Under the pieces are notes generated by a model. The model had not been told where the DNA came from and did not search any database. It worked only from the letters and a program-made list of their open reading frames with translations. A stretch of 64,000 bases of DNA. Origin: Catellatospora bangladeshensis. Lineage in GTDB: Bacteria > Actinomycetota > Actinomycetes > Mycobacteriales > Micromonosporaceae. The DNA lies in contig NZ_BONF01000017.1 in NCBI RefSeq assembly GCF_016862575.1, forward strand, positions 124,001 through 188,000. Direction: 5' to 3'. Below, piece by piece: positions 17,193-26,070 of the stretch; position 1 is the stretch's first letter, and each line of letters starts with the position of its first letter. The position numbers and the translations under genes were made by a program.

Positions 17193-18377
17193 ATGTCTAT
17201 CGCTCCTGTGATCACGGCACTGACCGCTTACGCGGGATTCGCTGTGTGGCACGCTCGGCGGCAGCGGTCGCGTGCCCGCATCGTGCACACCCGCGCACCT
17301 GCCGCTGCCGGGCCTGATGCTCAGGCGGCCACCGCCGTCGACGTCATCGTCTGCTGTCACAACGAACAGCCGCAGGAGCTCGGCCGGTGCCTGTCAGCAC
17401 TGGCGGGGCAACGCTACGGCGGCGAACTGCGGGTGCACCTGGTCGATGACGGCTCACACCGGCCCGAGGAGATCGAAAGGGAGTTCCACCGACATGCGGC
17501 TGCCGGATGGCGGCTGTTGCGGCTGCCTGAGCGGCGTGGCAAAAGACTGGCCCAGCATGCGGCGTTCCAGGACTGCTCCGCCGAAGTCATCGTGTCCGTC
17601 GACTCCGACACCGTGATAGATCCCGGCGCGATCACGGCTCTGGTCGGCGCGCTCGACGGCGCCGATGTCGTGGCGGCGACCGGCACGGTCACTATCCAGC
17701 CGCCACTGCGGACCGTTCTGCATCGCCTGCTCGACATGCGCTACCGGTTACTGCACGAGACCGGCAGAGCCGCACACAGCTTCCACGACGCCGTGCTGTG
17801 CTGTGGAGGAGCGCTGACCGCATATCGGCGCAGTGCGCTGCTGGCCGTCTGGCCGGACTACATCAGCCAGCGGTTCCGCCGCGTCGCCTGCAACCACGGC
17901 GAGGACATGTACCTCACGCTGCTTCTGCTCCGTCCCGGCCGGGCGACACGCTTCGTGCCGCAGGCGAGCGCACGCACCCAGGCCCCACGCGACGCGGGAG
18001 ACCTGCTACGCCAGCAGCTGCGCTGGACTCGCAGCTACTACCGGGACTTCGTGATGCTGCTGCGCATCGTGAGAGCACGTCCGCGCTACCTGCTCGCCGA
18101 TGTCGTCGCCGGCGAACTGCTTCCGGTGATGCTGCTCCTGTCCGGCGCATCCGCGCTACTTGCAGGCCAGGGCCTTCTCGGCTGGGCTGCCGTGGTGGCT
18201 CCTGCAGCATTGGTGGTAGACACCGCGGTCACTGTCTATCTGACCGGCCTCGGACCTGCGCTGTGCCTGGGCTACGTCGTGATCTGGCATTGGATGTCGC
18301 TGCCCGTCCGGTGCTGGGCGCTGCTGACGCTGGGGAACCAGGAATGGGGCACCAGGGGGCGGACGCCGAGGACGTGA
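17193..18377 (+). CDS. Processive GT2 glycosyltransferase (hyaluronan/NodC-like synthase)
   Basis: 394 residues. N-terminal helix, then a GT-A domain: VDVIVCCHNEQ, HLVDDGS, DxD motif VSVDSDT, acceptor Asp in HGEDMYL and the QQLRW (QxxRW) product motif. Four hydrophobic helices follow (about 290-385) as in membrane polysaccharide synthases. These enzymes polymerise UDP-sugars and extrude the chain. Starts divergently, 85 bp from the GT4 gene, suggesting a shared envelope-glycan function with it. Confidence 0.88.
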   Translation: MSIAPVITALTAYAGFAVWHARRQRSRARIVHTRAPAAAGPDAQAATAVDVIVCCHNEQPQELGRCLSALAGQRYGGELRVHLVDDGSHRPEEIEREFHRHAAAGWRLLRLPERRGKRLAQHAAFQDCSAEVIVSVDSDTVIDPGAITALVGALDGADVVAATGTVTIQPPLRTVLHRLLDMRYRLLHETGRAAHSFHDAVLCCGGALTAYRRSALLAVWPDYISQRFRRVACNHGEDMYLTLLLLRPGRATRFVPQASARTQAPRDAGDLLRQQLRWTRSYYRDFVMLLRIVRARPRYLLADVVAGELLPVMLLLSGASALLAGQGLLGWAAVVAPAALVVDTAVTVYLTGLGPALCLGYVVIWHWMSLPVRCWALLTLGNQEWGTRGRTPRT

Positions 18378-18642
18378 GCCATACCGCAGGACCGTTCGCG
18401 ATCTTCCAGCCGTTGCACACGTTCTGCAGCGGTGTCAGCAGCCAACACCCGGCAACAGGTGCACCCCTTCCGATCGTCGCAGGCGAGGGGGCCACGTCGC
18501 AGCTGCTGCCGGGGGCGGGCCGGATCCGTCGGCGTCGGCGTCGGTCCTGGTGTTGGGCTGGGACGCCGTTGTTGTTGGGCTTGCCGTGGCCAGATGGGCT
18601 GATGCGCTGCGATCTGGTGGCGCCTGGCTCGGTGGGGTTGCG
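18378..18642. other. Boundary intergenic region before the secretion locus
   Basis: 265 bp with no gene I can support. Codon bias in the last 90 bp ahead of 18643 is poorer than inside the next gene. No tRNA or attachment-site-like repeat was found that would mark an integration end. Confidence 0.35.
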
Positions 18643-19413
18643 ATGTCGCTGGTGGTCCGTCGTTCGTGCTTCGATGCGGTGCAGGAGCGTTTCCTGGCGT
18701 TGGTCGAGGCTGGGCAACTGCCGCTGCCGCCGGAGCTGGAATCGGTTGTCGCGTCGCGTGTCGGGCTGCCGCAGCTGCGCGACTTGATGCTGGGCGGCGC
18801 GGTAGGCGACGGGGTCGCCGACCGGTTGTGGCGAGGTCTGGTCCAGCGGTCACGTCTGGAGGCGGGCGCGTGGACGGTCGCGGCGTTGGGTATGGCTCTG
18901 CCTGGCCTGCGGCGGGTGGCGCGCGACTTCCGGTCGCGGTGGCGCGGCGATGTCGAGGACCTGGAGTCAGAGCTGTTCGCGGGCTTTCTGGACCGGCTGC
19001 GGACGGTTGACATCGAGGCGCCGCGGATCTGTGGTCGGCTGATCGACGCGGCGGTGCGGGCGGTCCGGCGGGCGGAGCCGGCGGGACCGTGGTCTCAGCA
19101 GCCGAGCTCCCTCGCCGCTGGGCCCGCGGTTCCCGGCTTGCCGTGGGATCACCCGGACTACGTTCTGGCCCGGGCGGTGGCAGCTGCGGTGTTGTGCCGT
19201 GAGGAGGCGGACGTGATCGGCGCGACGCGGCTGGGTGATACGACGTTGGGGCAGGCGGCGTCAGCGCTCGGGTTGGCCGAGCCGGCTGCGCGGCGGTGGC
19301 GCCGACAGGCGGAGCTGCGGTTGAGAGGTGCCATCCGCTCCGGTGAACTCGCGTTCGTTGCGAAGCCTCGCCGTCTGGGGCGGCAGCCCGCCCCGGCGTC
19401 GGCCGTGGCGTGA
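18643..19413 (+). CDS. Sigma-factor-like helix-turn-helix protein
   Basis: 256 residues, family not certain. The middle (GDVEDLESELFAGFLDRLRT) looks like a sigma-70 region 2 helix. The C-terminal part has a HTH-like TLGQAASALGLAEPAARRWR with EEADVIGATRLGD before it, as in region 4. It could be a divergent sigma-70-family or transcription factor controlling the secretion genes that follow. ATG 18643 with GGTGGGG upstream is preferred; GTG/TTG near 18550 would add 31 residues of weaker codon bias. Confidence 0.6.
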   Translation: MSLVVRRSCFDAVQERFLALVEAGQLPLPPELESVVASRVGLPQLRDLMLGGAVGDGVADRLWRGLVQRSRLEAGAWTVAALGMALPGLRRVARDFRSRWRGDVEDLESELFAGFLDRLRTVDIEAPRICGRLIDAAVRAVRRAEPAGPWSQQPSSLAAGPAVPGLPWDHPDYVLARAVAAAVLCREEADVIGATRLGDTTLGQAASALGLAEPAARRWRRQAELRLRGAIRSGELAFVAKPRRLGRQPAPASAVA

Positions 19414-19421
19414 CAGCAGGC

Positions 19422-19535
19422 GTGTTGGGCGGGTGTTGGGTGGTGTTGGCCCGCGCTGTGGTCGATCGGCGACCAACAGCAGCCTTTGGTAGGCGACGGG
19501 AGTTTCGCGCCGACGTTGCGGCGCCCGTCGCGCCA
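19422..19535. promoter_or_regulatory. Phased GTGTTGG repeats and nested palindromes upstream of the T4SS operon
   Basis: GTGTTGG occurs at 19422, 19433 and 19443 (11- and 10-bp spacing) and inverted as CCAACA at 19473-19478. A palindrome TGGTCG-N5-CGACCA spans 19459-19475. A cruciform-type repeat follows: GCGACGGG (19493-19500)/CCCGTCGC (19524-19531) enclosing GCGCC (19507-19511)/GGCGC (19520-19524). The density of symmetric elements ahead of the pilin gene suggests an operator, or possibly a transfer origin. Neither is demonstrated. Confidence 0.4.
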
Positions 19536-19656
19536 GCTGCAGCGGCGACCCGATCGGTCGGCAACCGGTACCTGCCGCCTACCGCGGCTGGTTTCTGCGC
19601 TGGCGCACCTCGTTTCCGTACTACGCCCCGGCCAGGCCGGGGCCGGAGGTGCTGCC

Positions 19657-20007
19657 ATGTTCCGTCGACTCTTGCGTCTCGCGTGCACCGTGACATTGAC
19701 GGTGACCGCCGCCGTCAGCGTCGCTGCGTCCGCTGTCTACGCCGCGCCCACCCCGGGCGGCGGCACCAAGCCCGATGAGCTGGATCTCGCCGCGATCATC
19801 GGCAATATCCAAGGCCTGGTGACCGGGCTGCTCATCGGCCTGGCGACCCTGTTCCTCACGCTGGGCTGCGTCCGCTACATGATGGCCAACGGCGACCCGG
19901 CCGCCACCGAGAAGGGCAAGGGCGCGTTCCGCAACGCGCTGATCGGCTACGCCCTGGCGATCGTGTCCCAGCCGGCGCTCGCGCTGGTCAAGAACATCGT
20001 CGAGTAG
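19657..20007 (+). CDS. VirB2/TrbC-like pilin
   Basis: 116 residues: signal peptide (cleavage near VYAAP), then two hydrophobic segments (GLVTGLLIGLATLFLTLGCV and ALIGYALAIVSQPALAL) separated by a polar loop with RYMMANGDPAATEKGKGAF. This is the two-helix layout of VirB2/TrbC major pilins of type IV secretion, often seen before a TrbL-like gene in actinobacterial elements. ATG 19657 follows a full GGAGGT by 6 nt; it heads the secretion operon and ends 2 nt before the next start. Confidence 0.75.
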   Translation: MFRRLLRLACTVTLTVTAAVSVAASAVYAAPTPGGGTKPDELDLAAIIGNIQGLVTGLLIGLATLFLTLGCVRYMMANGDPAATEKGKGAFRNALIGYALAIVSQPALALVKNIVE

Positions 20008-20009
20008 CC

Positions 20010-21266
20010 GTGAGCGCGATCGCGGGACAGATGATCGGGGCGTTCATCGCGTGGCTGGCCACCAACGTCGACAACACCCTGAACACCATGTGGGACCTGC
20101 TGTCCAACGCGCTGCTGCGCAGCCCGGACGTCACGGCCCTGCCGCAGGTGAAGGAGTTCGCCAGCACGTCGCTGACGGTCGTCAACGCCGCCTACATCCT
20201 GGCGGTCCTCGCGACCGCCTTGATGATCATGGGGCGGGACACGATCATGACGCAGTCCCCCTACGGACCCGGAGAACTGATCCCGCGGCTGATCATCGGG
20301 CTCATCGGCGCGAACTCCGCCCTGCCGCTGACGTCGCTGATCATCCGAGGCGCCAACTCCGTCACCGCGGCTCTGGCCGAAAGGCCCATCGCCGACCAGC
20401 AGACACTGCCATACCTGCGGCAACTGGTCAGCTCCGCGCTGCCGCAGGCAGGCACCGGCTCCATCGGCACCTCGCCCAGCCCGAACGCGTTCCTGCTGGT
20501 CCTCATCGGGCTGCTCATCGCGGTGCTGCTCGCCATCCTGCTCGCACAGTGGATCACCCGCCTGGGCCTGCTGCTGGTCCTGGCAGGCATCTCACCGGTC
20601 GCGCTGGCCCTGCACGGCACGCCATGGACAGAGCCGGCGGCGAAGCTGTGGTGGCGGTCGGTGCTGGCCACGCTCGGCACGGTGACCGTGCAGGCCCTCT
20701 GCCTGCATCTGGCGATGCGGATCCTGCTGACCCCAGCCGACAACCTGCCGATGCTCGGCATACCCGGCGACCCGGGCGCGGTCCTGAACCTGATGGTCGC
20801 CGCCTGCATCCTGATCGGCGTCATCAAGATCCCCGGGCTGATGAAACGTCTGGTACTGCGAGGCGGGTCCAGCGGCGGCCGGGTCATCGGCTTCCTCGTG
20901 CTGCAGCAGGCGACCCGCATCATCACCGGCCGCCTGCCGGGCTTCGGCCGCAGGGCGCCGCTGGCCGCCATCGGCGCCCGATCCGGCAGCAGTGGCGGCG
21001 GTGGGTGGCCACGGATCGAGATGGCTTCCGAGCCGGCCACTCCGGGCCGCGCGCCGTGGCGTGGCCGCCCCAGCTGGCAGTCCGATCCGAGCGGGTCTTC
21101 ACGCCCCGGCGGACTGGCCGGCCCGGCTGGCCGCGCCGCGCGACGCTCCCCGGCTACAGCGGCCCAGCCGGCACGTGCACGCCCGAAGCCGTACACAGCC
21201 GACGAACTGGCCGCCGGAGTTGACCTCTACACCCGCCGGATGAAGAAACCGCGAGGAACCATCTAA
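20010..21266 (+). CDS. TrbL/VirB6-like channel protein
   Basis: 418 residues. About seven membrane helices (first hydrophobic core about 55-75, then 90-110, 160-185, 190-210 and others up to about 290), then a Pro/Ser/Arg-rich cytoplasmic tail. The polytopic layout and its place between pilin and PrgI genes match TrbL/VirB6 inner-membrane channel subunits. GTG start at 20010, 2 nt after the pilin stop. Sequence similarity in this family is low, so the role is inferred from topology and context. Confidence 0.7.
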   Translation: MSAIAGQMIGAFIAWLATNVDNTLNTMWDLLSNALLRSPDVTALPQVKEFASTSLTVVNAAYILAVLATALMIMGRDTIMTQSPYGPGELIPRLIIGLIGANSALPLTSLIIRGANSVTAALAERPIADQQTLPYLRQLVSSALPQAGTGSIGTSPSPNAFLLVLIGLLIAVLLAILLAQWITRLGLLLVLAGISPVALALHGTPWTEPAAKLWWRSVLATLGTVTVQALCLHLAMRILLTPADNLPMLGIPGDPGAVLNLMVAACILIGVIKIPGLMKRLVLRGGSSGGRVIGFLVLQQATRIITGRLPGFGRRAPLAAIGARSGSSGGGGWPRIEMASEPATPGRAPWRGRPSWQSDPSGSSRPGGLAGPAGRAARRSPATAAQPARARPKPYTADELAAGVDLYTRRMKKPRGTI

Positions 21267-21275
21267 GGAGCACCC

Positions 21276-22217
21276 ATGCGCCACGATCCCGACGTCGTTC
21301 CGGTCACCCGGATCCCCGCCGACGTCAACACCCCCGACAAGATCGCCTTCGGGCTGACGGCCCGCCAGCTCGCGGTCCTCAGCATCGCCGCCGTGGCCGT
21401 CTACGGCGTCTACCGCGCCCTGGCCGGGTATGTCAGCCCGTCGGCGATGCTGGCGATCATGCTGCCCCTGGGCGGCCTGGCCACGGCCATCGCGATGGGC
21501 ACCCGCGACGGCCTGCCTCTGGAATCGTGGCTGCTGGCAGCGCTGCGCTTCCTGCCGGCACCGAAGGCGCTTGCCCCAGCCGCCGACGGGCTGCACCATC
21601 CCCCACCCGTATGGGCACCGCAGGTCGACAACCTGCGGCTGCCTTCAGTGCTGAGGCTGCCCGCCAGCGGCATCGACGAGCAGGGCATCGTCGACACCGG
21701 AGAAGCGGCCGTGGCGCTGGTGGCGTGCACGACCCTGAACATCGGCCTGCGCACCGGAGACGAGCAGGCCGCGCTGCTGGCCGGATACGGCCGGTGGCTC
21801 AACAGCCTCACCGGGCCGGTCCAGGTCGTAGTGTCGACGCAGCGCGTCGACCTGTCCAGCCACGCCCAGCGCATCACCGAACGCGCCGACCTGCTCACCA
21901 GCCCGGCTCTAGCGGCGGTGGCCGTGGAGTACGCCCGGTTCCTCAGCGACCTGGCCGAGCACCACGACCCGTTGTGGCGGACCGTCACCATCGCCGTCAC
22001 CGCCACCGCCACCGGAGACAAGACCCGCAGCAGCGAGGCGACCCGCCGCGCCGAGCAGGCGGCGACCGCGCTGACGGCGCTGGGCGCCAGCGCCGCGGTC
22101 CTGGACGGTGCGCGCGCGACCGCGGTCCTGACGACCGCGGTCGACCCCTACATCCCCACCGACGCGACCTGGCCACGGTCGCGCCCCACCGATGTCGTCA
22201 CCGGAGGCAACCCGTGA
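21276..22217 (+). CDS. PrgI-family T4SS protein (VirB3-like)
   Basis: 313 residues. The N-terminal 90 residues show PrgI features: VTRIPADVNTPDKIAFGLTA, then two close membrane helices (about 34-52 and 56-76), as in VirB3/PrgI proteins that dock to the VirB4 ATPase. The remaining 200 residues form a soluble domain (ACTTLNIGLRTGDEQAALLA) that in this group corresponds to VirB4's N-terminal domain. Strong site AAGGAGC before ATG 21276. The stop overlaps the VirB4 GTG (GTGA), so they are coupled. Confidence 0.8.
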   Translation: MRHDPDVVPVTRIPADVNTPDKIAFGLTARQLAVLSIAAVAVYGVYRALAGYVSPSAMLAIMLPLGGLATAIAMGTRDGLPLESWLLAALRFLPAPKALAPAADGLHHPPPVWAPQVDNLRLPSVLRLPASGIDEQGIVDTGEAAVALVACTTLNIGLRTGDEQAALLAGYGRWLNSLTGPVQVVVSTQRVDLSSHAQRITERADLLTSPALAAVAVEYARFLSDLAEHHDPLWRTVTIAVTATATGDKTRSSEATRRAEQAATALTALGASAAVLDGARATAVLTTAVDPYIPTDATWPRSRPTDVVTGGNP

Positions 22218-24031
22218 AGCTCCCCCGCGCACTGCGCAGACTCTCCCCCGCCACCGCTGCGAGCCCCGCCGATTCGGCCGGGCTCGCAGCGGTTGTGGGC
22301 CCGTCAGCGGTGGAGGTGACGCCGAACTGGCTGCGGGTCGGTGACGGCTACGCCGCCACCCTCGTGATCAGCGGGCTGCCGACGCTGGTCGGTCCGGCGT
22401 GGCTGTCGCCGCTGACGTCGTGGCCGGGCCGCATCGACATCACCCAGCACATCTCGCCGTTCACCGGCCCGCAGTCGGCGCAGATGCTGCGCCGCCAGCG
22501 GGCCCGGCTGGAGTCCAGCCGCCGGCTCGACGCCGACCAGGGACGGCTTACCGACCCGGCGACCGAAGCCGCGGCCGAAGACGCCGCGGACCTGGCCGAC
22601 CGGGTCGCGCGCGGGCAGTCGAAGCTGCACGACGTCGCGACCTACGTGACGATCCACGCCACCGACCTCGACGAGCTTGCCGAAGCCGTCGCCCACGTAC
22701 GGGCCAGCGCCGCGAGCACGATGCTCGACACGCAGCCGGTGACGTTCCGGCAGCTGCAGGGCTGGACGTCGACCCTGCCGTTGGGCACCGACAGTCTGCG
22801 GATGCGCCGGGTCATGGACACCGAAGCCCTGGCCGCGGCGTTCCCTCTCGCGAGCGCGGACCTGCCGGCGCCGCTGCCGGGTGAGCCGGCTCCGGCCGGT
22901 GGGGTGCTGTACGGGATCAATCCGGATTCGGCTGGGGTGGTTTGGTGGGATCGCTGGGCGCAGCACAACCACAACAGTGTCGTGGTGGCCCGTTCCGGTG
23001 CTGGCAAGAGCTACTTCGTCAAGCTGGAGGTGCTGCGCAGCCTCGCCGACGGTGTGCACGTCGCCGTCGTCGACCCTGAGGACGAGTACGTGCGCCTGGC
23101 CCGGGCCGTCGACGGGACCGTCATCCAGCTCGGTAGACCCGGTGTGCGGGTCAACCCGCTCGACATCCCGCCAGGCGACCGCCGCAGCGACGCACTGGTA
23201 CGGCGGGCCCTGTTCGTCCACTCGCTGGTCGCGGTCCTGCTCGCCGAGCAGCCTACGGCCGCCGAGCAGGCCGCTCTGGACACGGCAATAGCCACGGCGT
23301 ACGCCGGTGCGGGCATCTCCCACGACCCGGTCACGTGGACGCTGCAGGCGCCGCTGCTGCGTGACGTCGCCGCAGCCCTGGCCGAGCAGGGCGACGATGC
23401 CGCTGCCGGGCTGGCTGCCCGGCTCACGCCGTGGACGACCGGGTCGTTCAAGGAGCCTTTCGACGGGCCGACGACCACGGTTCCCGCCGGGCAGCTGGTG
23501 GTCTGGTCGACGCGGCAGCTGGCTGACGAGCTGCGGGCGCCGGGCATGCTGCTGGCGCTCGATGCGATCTGGCAGGACGTCGACGCCGTCCCCGCGCGCG
23601 GCGGTTCGGCACTGCGGCGGCTGGTGATCGTCGATGAGGCGTGGCGGCTGCTGCACGACGGTGAAGGCGCCCGGTTCCTGTTCCGGTTGTCCAAGCAGGC
23701 CCGCAAGCGCCGCGCCGGGGTGTCGGTCGTGACGCAGGACGCTGCTGACCTGCTCGGCTCGCAGCTCGGGCAGGCCGTCATCGCCAATGCGGCCACCCAG
23801 GTGCTGATGCGGCAGGCGCCGCAGGCCATCGACGAGATCACCGAGGCGTTCGGGCTGACCACCGGCGAAGCCCGCGCCCTGCTGGCAGCACGGCGCGGCG
23901 AAGGGATCCTGCTGGCCGGCGCTCACCGGGTGTCGTTTCAGGCCTTGGCCAGCCCGGCCGAGCACCGGCTGTGTGTCGGTGATCTCGACCGGCTCGACGA
24001 AGACGACGAGGACGAGGAGGCGCCCCGATGA
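22214..24031 (+). CDS. virB4: VirB4/TraC-type secretion ATPase
   Basis: 605 residues. The N-terminal CagE/TrbE-like region is followed by an AAA/FtsK-HerA-type ATPase core with Walker A ARSGAGKSYF (about 259-268), Walker B LVIVDEAWRLL (about 470) and a conserved QDAADLLGS/ANAATQVLMRQ region. The enzyme powers pilus assembly and substrate transfer at the inner membrane. The GTG start is fixed by the 4-nt overlap with the upstream gene; a longer frame from 21527 is spurious. It overlaps the coupling protein ATG by 4 nt. Confidence 0.9.
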   Translation: MKLPRALRRLSPATAASPADSAGLAAVVGPSAVEVTPNWLRVGDGYAATLVISGLPTLVGPAWLSPLTSWPGRIDITQHISPFTGPQSAQMLRRQRARLESSRRLDADQGRLTDPATEAAAEDAADLADRVARGQSKLHDVATYVTIHATDLDELAEAVAHVRASAASTMLDTQPVTFRQLQGWTSTLPLGTDSLRMRRVMDTEALAAAFPLASADLPAPLPGEPAPAGGVLYGINPDSAGVVWWDRWAQHNHNSVVVARSGAGKSYFVKLEVLRSLADGVHVAVVDPEDEYVRLARAVDGTVIQLGRPGVRVNPLDIPPGDRRSDALVRRALFVHSLVAVLLAEQPTAAEQAALDTAIATAYAGAGISHDPVTWTLQAPLLRDVAAALAEQGDDAAAGLAARLTPWTTGSFKEPFDGPTTTVPAGQLVVWSTRQLADELRAPGMLLALDAIWQDVDAVPARGGSALRRLVIVDEAWRLLHDGEGARFLFRLSKQARKRRAGVSVVTQDAADLLGSQLGQAVIANAATQVLMRQAPQAIDEITEAFGLTTGEARALLAARRGEGILLAGAHRVSFQALASPAEHRLCVGDLDRLDEDDEDEEAPR

Positions 24032-26070
24032 GCGGCCCGCTCGCCACAGGGCTTGCGCAGGGCCCGGATTCGGCGCGTGAGCTGTCCGACGCTGTCACCG
24101 CCGCGGCAGCGTGGTGCCGGGACCGTGCGTGGGTGGGGCTGGTCGCGTTCGCGGTGGTGTTGGGCGTTGCCGCGGCTCGTGCCGGGTGGCTGCGGCGCGC
24201 CGACCGGATGCTGCAGGCCGGCGCCCAGCAGGTCACGATCGCGGCGCCGCCGCAGGTCGACCCGGCCGGGATCACCGCGTTCTGGGCGGCCATGGCAGCG
24301 CTGCTGACGCGGGGCCGCTGGCGGCTGTGGCGGCCGCGACCGCACGTGGCCTGGGAGTACCGGTGGGCCGGACGGGAGCTCACGATCGTGCTGTGGGTGC
24401 CGGGCACGGTCAAGGTCACGCCGGTGCTGGCCGCGATCCGGGGCGCGTGGCCGGGCGTGACCGTATCGGCGACCGATGCCGGGCCCGCGCTCAGCCGTCG
24501 GCAGGGCGGCCCTGTCGCGGCGTCGGCGGGCACCGCGTTGGTACCGGTGATGCCGGCCTGGTATCGGCTGCTCACCGACCACGACACCGACCCGCTGCGG
24601 GCCGTCGTGGCTGCGGCGTCGGGGCTCAAGGACAACGAGTCCGCGTGTGTGCAGATCCTGACCCGCCCGGCGTCGCGGCGGCAGCTGCGGCAGCTGCGCC
24701 GGGGCGTGGCCGCGCTGCGCACCGGCCGCAGCCCCGGCAGCGTCGCCGATCCCGGCTGGTGGCTCAGCGCGGCACTGGACGGGCTCGAGCGGCTGATCAG
24801 CCCGTCGCGGCAACCGCACCCGAGTACGGGGCCGTCGCAGCAGGCGTTGCTGGCCGTCGACCCGCAGCGTGACCGCGACGCCCGTGCCGCGGTCGAGAAA
24901 CTGGCCGCAGGTCCTCAGTGGGAGACCGCGATCCGCATCGCGGTGGCCCACCACGCCGCACCCGGGCGGCCGCCGGGCGCGACCGCTCACAGCCGCCTTG
25001 TCACGGCGGTCGAGGCGCTGGTCGGTGCGACCGGTCCGTGGACGGGACGCAACCGGCTGCGGCGGCTGCGGATGCCACATCCGGCGGCGGTCGTCGCGGC
25101 CCGGTCCCTGCGGCACGGATGCGTCCTGGACGCCGTGGAGCTGGGCAGCCTCGCCGCGCTGCCACATGACCTGGCCGTGCCGGGCTTGCTGCGGGCGCGG
25201 GCCAAGACGATGCCCGCGCCGGTCGATGTCCCCACCGGCGGCCGCGGCACCAAGGTCCTCGGCCGGGCCGAATGGGGCGGGCATCCGGTCGCGCTGCCGG
25301 TCGCCGACGCCCGCCAGCACGTGCACATCGTCGGCAGCACCGGCTCCGGCAAGTCGACCCTGATGCTGAACATGATCCTCGACGACATCAGCTCAGGGCG
25401 CGGCGCGGTCGTCATCGACCCCAAGGGTGACCTGGTCCGCGACGTCCTGGACCGGATGTCGGCGAAGAAGGCCAGAAGCGTCGTGCTGATCGACCCCGAC
25501 ATCGACACCGGAACGACACTCAACCCGCTGCTGGGCGATGACCACGACTTGGTCGTCGACAACATCGTGTCGATCTTCTCCAGGATCTTCGCCAGGCACT
25601 GGGGACCCCGCATCGACGACGTGCTGCGGGTGTCGTGCCTGACGTTGATGCGGCACGCCAACGCGACGCTGACGCTGGTGCCGCCGCTGCTCAACGACTT
25701 CAAGTTCCGGCGCCGGTTCACCGAGGACCTCACCGACCCCGAAGGCCTGCGCGGGTTCTGGGAATGGTTCGAAGCCACCCCGCCGGCCGTGCGCACACAG
25801 ATCATCGGGCCGGTCCAGGCACGGCTGCGGTCGGTGCTGCTGCGCCCGTTCGTCCGCCGCACCCTCGGCACACCGTTCAACTCCTTCGACATGGGCGAGA
25901 TCCTGGACGGCGGCGTGCTGCTGGCCCGGGTGCCCAAGGGCGTCATCGGTGAGGACACCGCCCGCCTGATGGGCTCGTTCGTCCTCGCCTCGGCATGGCA
26001 GGCCGCCACGGCGCGGGTCCGGCTCGACGAAGCCGACCGCCGCGACAGCGTGACCTACGTCGACGAGTGC
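24028..26070 (+). CDS. virD4: VirD4/TraD-like coupling ATPase, 5' exon (interrupted by group II intron)
   Basis: Residues 1-681 of an 829-residue protein. N-terminal membrane helix (about 35-52), soluble region, then the P-loop HIVGSTGSGKST (about 436-444) and the DPKGD motif after VVID (about 462-468). The exon ends in SVTYVDEC, the second conserved (Walker B) motif of this family, normally DE[CF]HNFL. The frame past 26070 runs into intron sequence and stops at 26091, which mimics a truncated gene. Precise splicing joins Cys681 to His682 and restores YVDEC-HNFLNLP. Coupling proteins bring DNA-protein substrates to the secretion channel. ATG overlaps the VirB4 stop. Confidence 0.88.

Noticed and set aside
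22304-23965. 553-codon minus frame opposite VirB4
   Set aside because: Shadow frame; the + strand carries Walker motifs and coupled starts.
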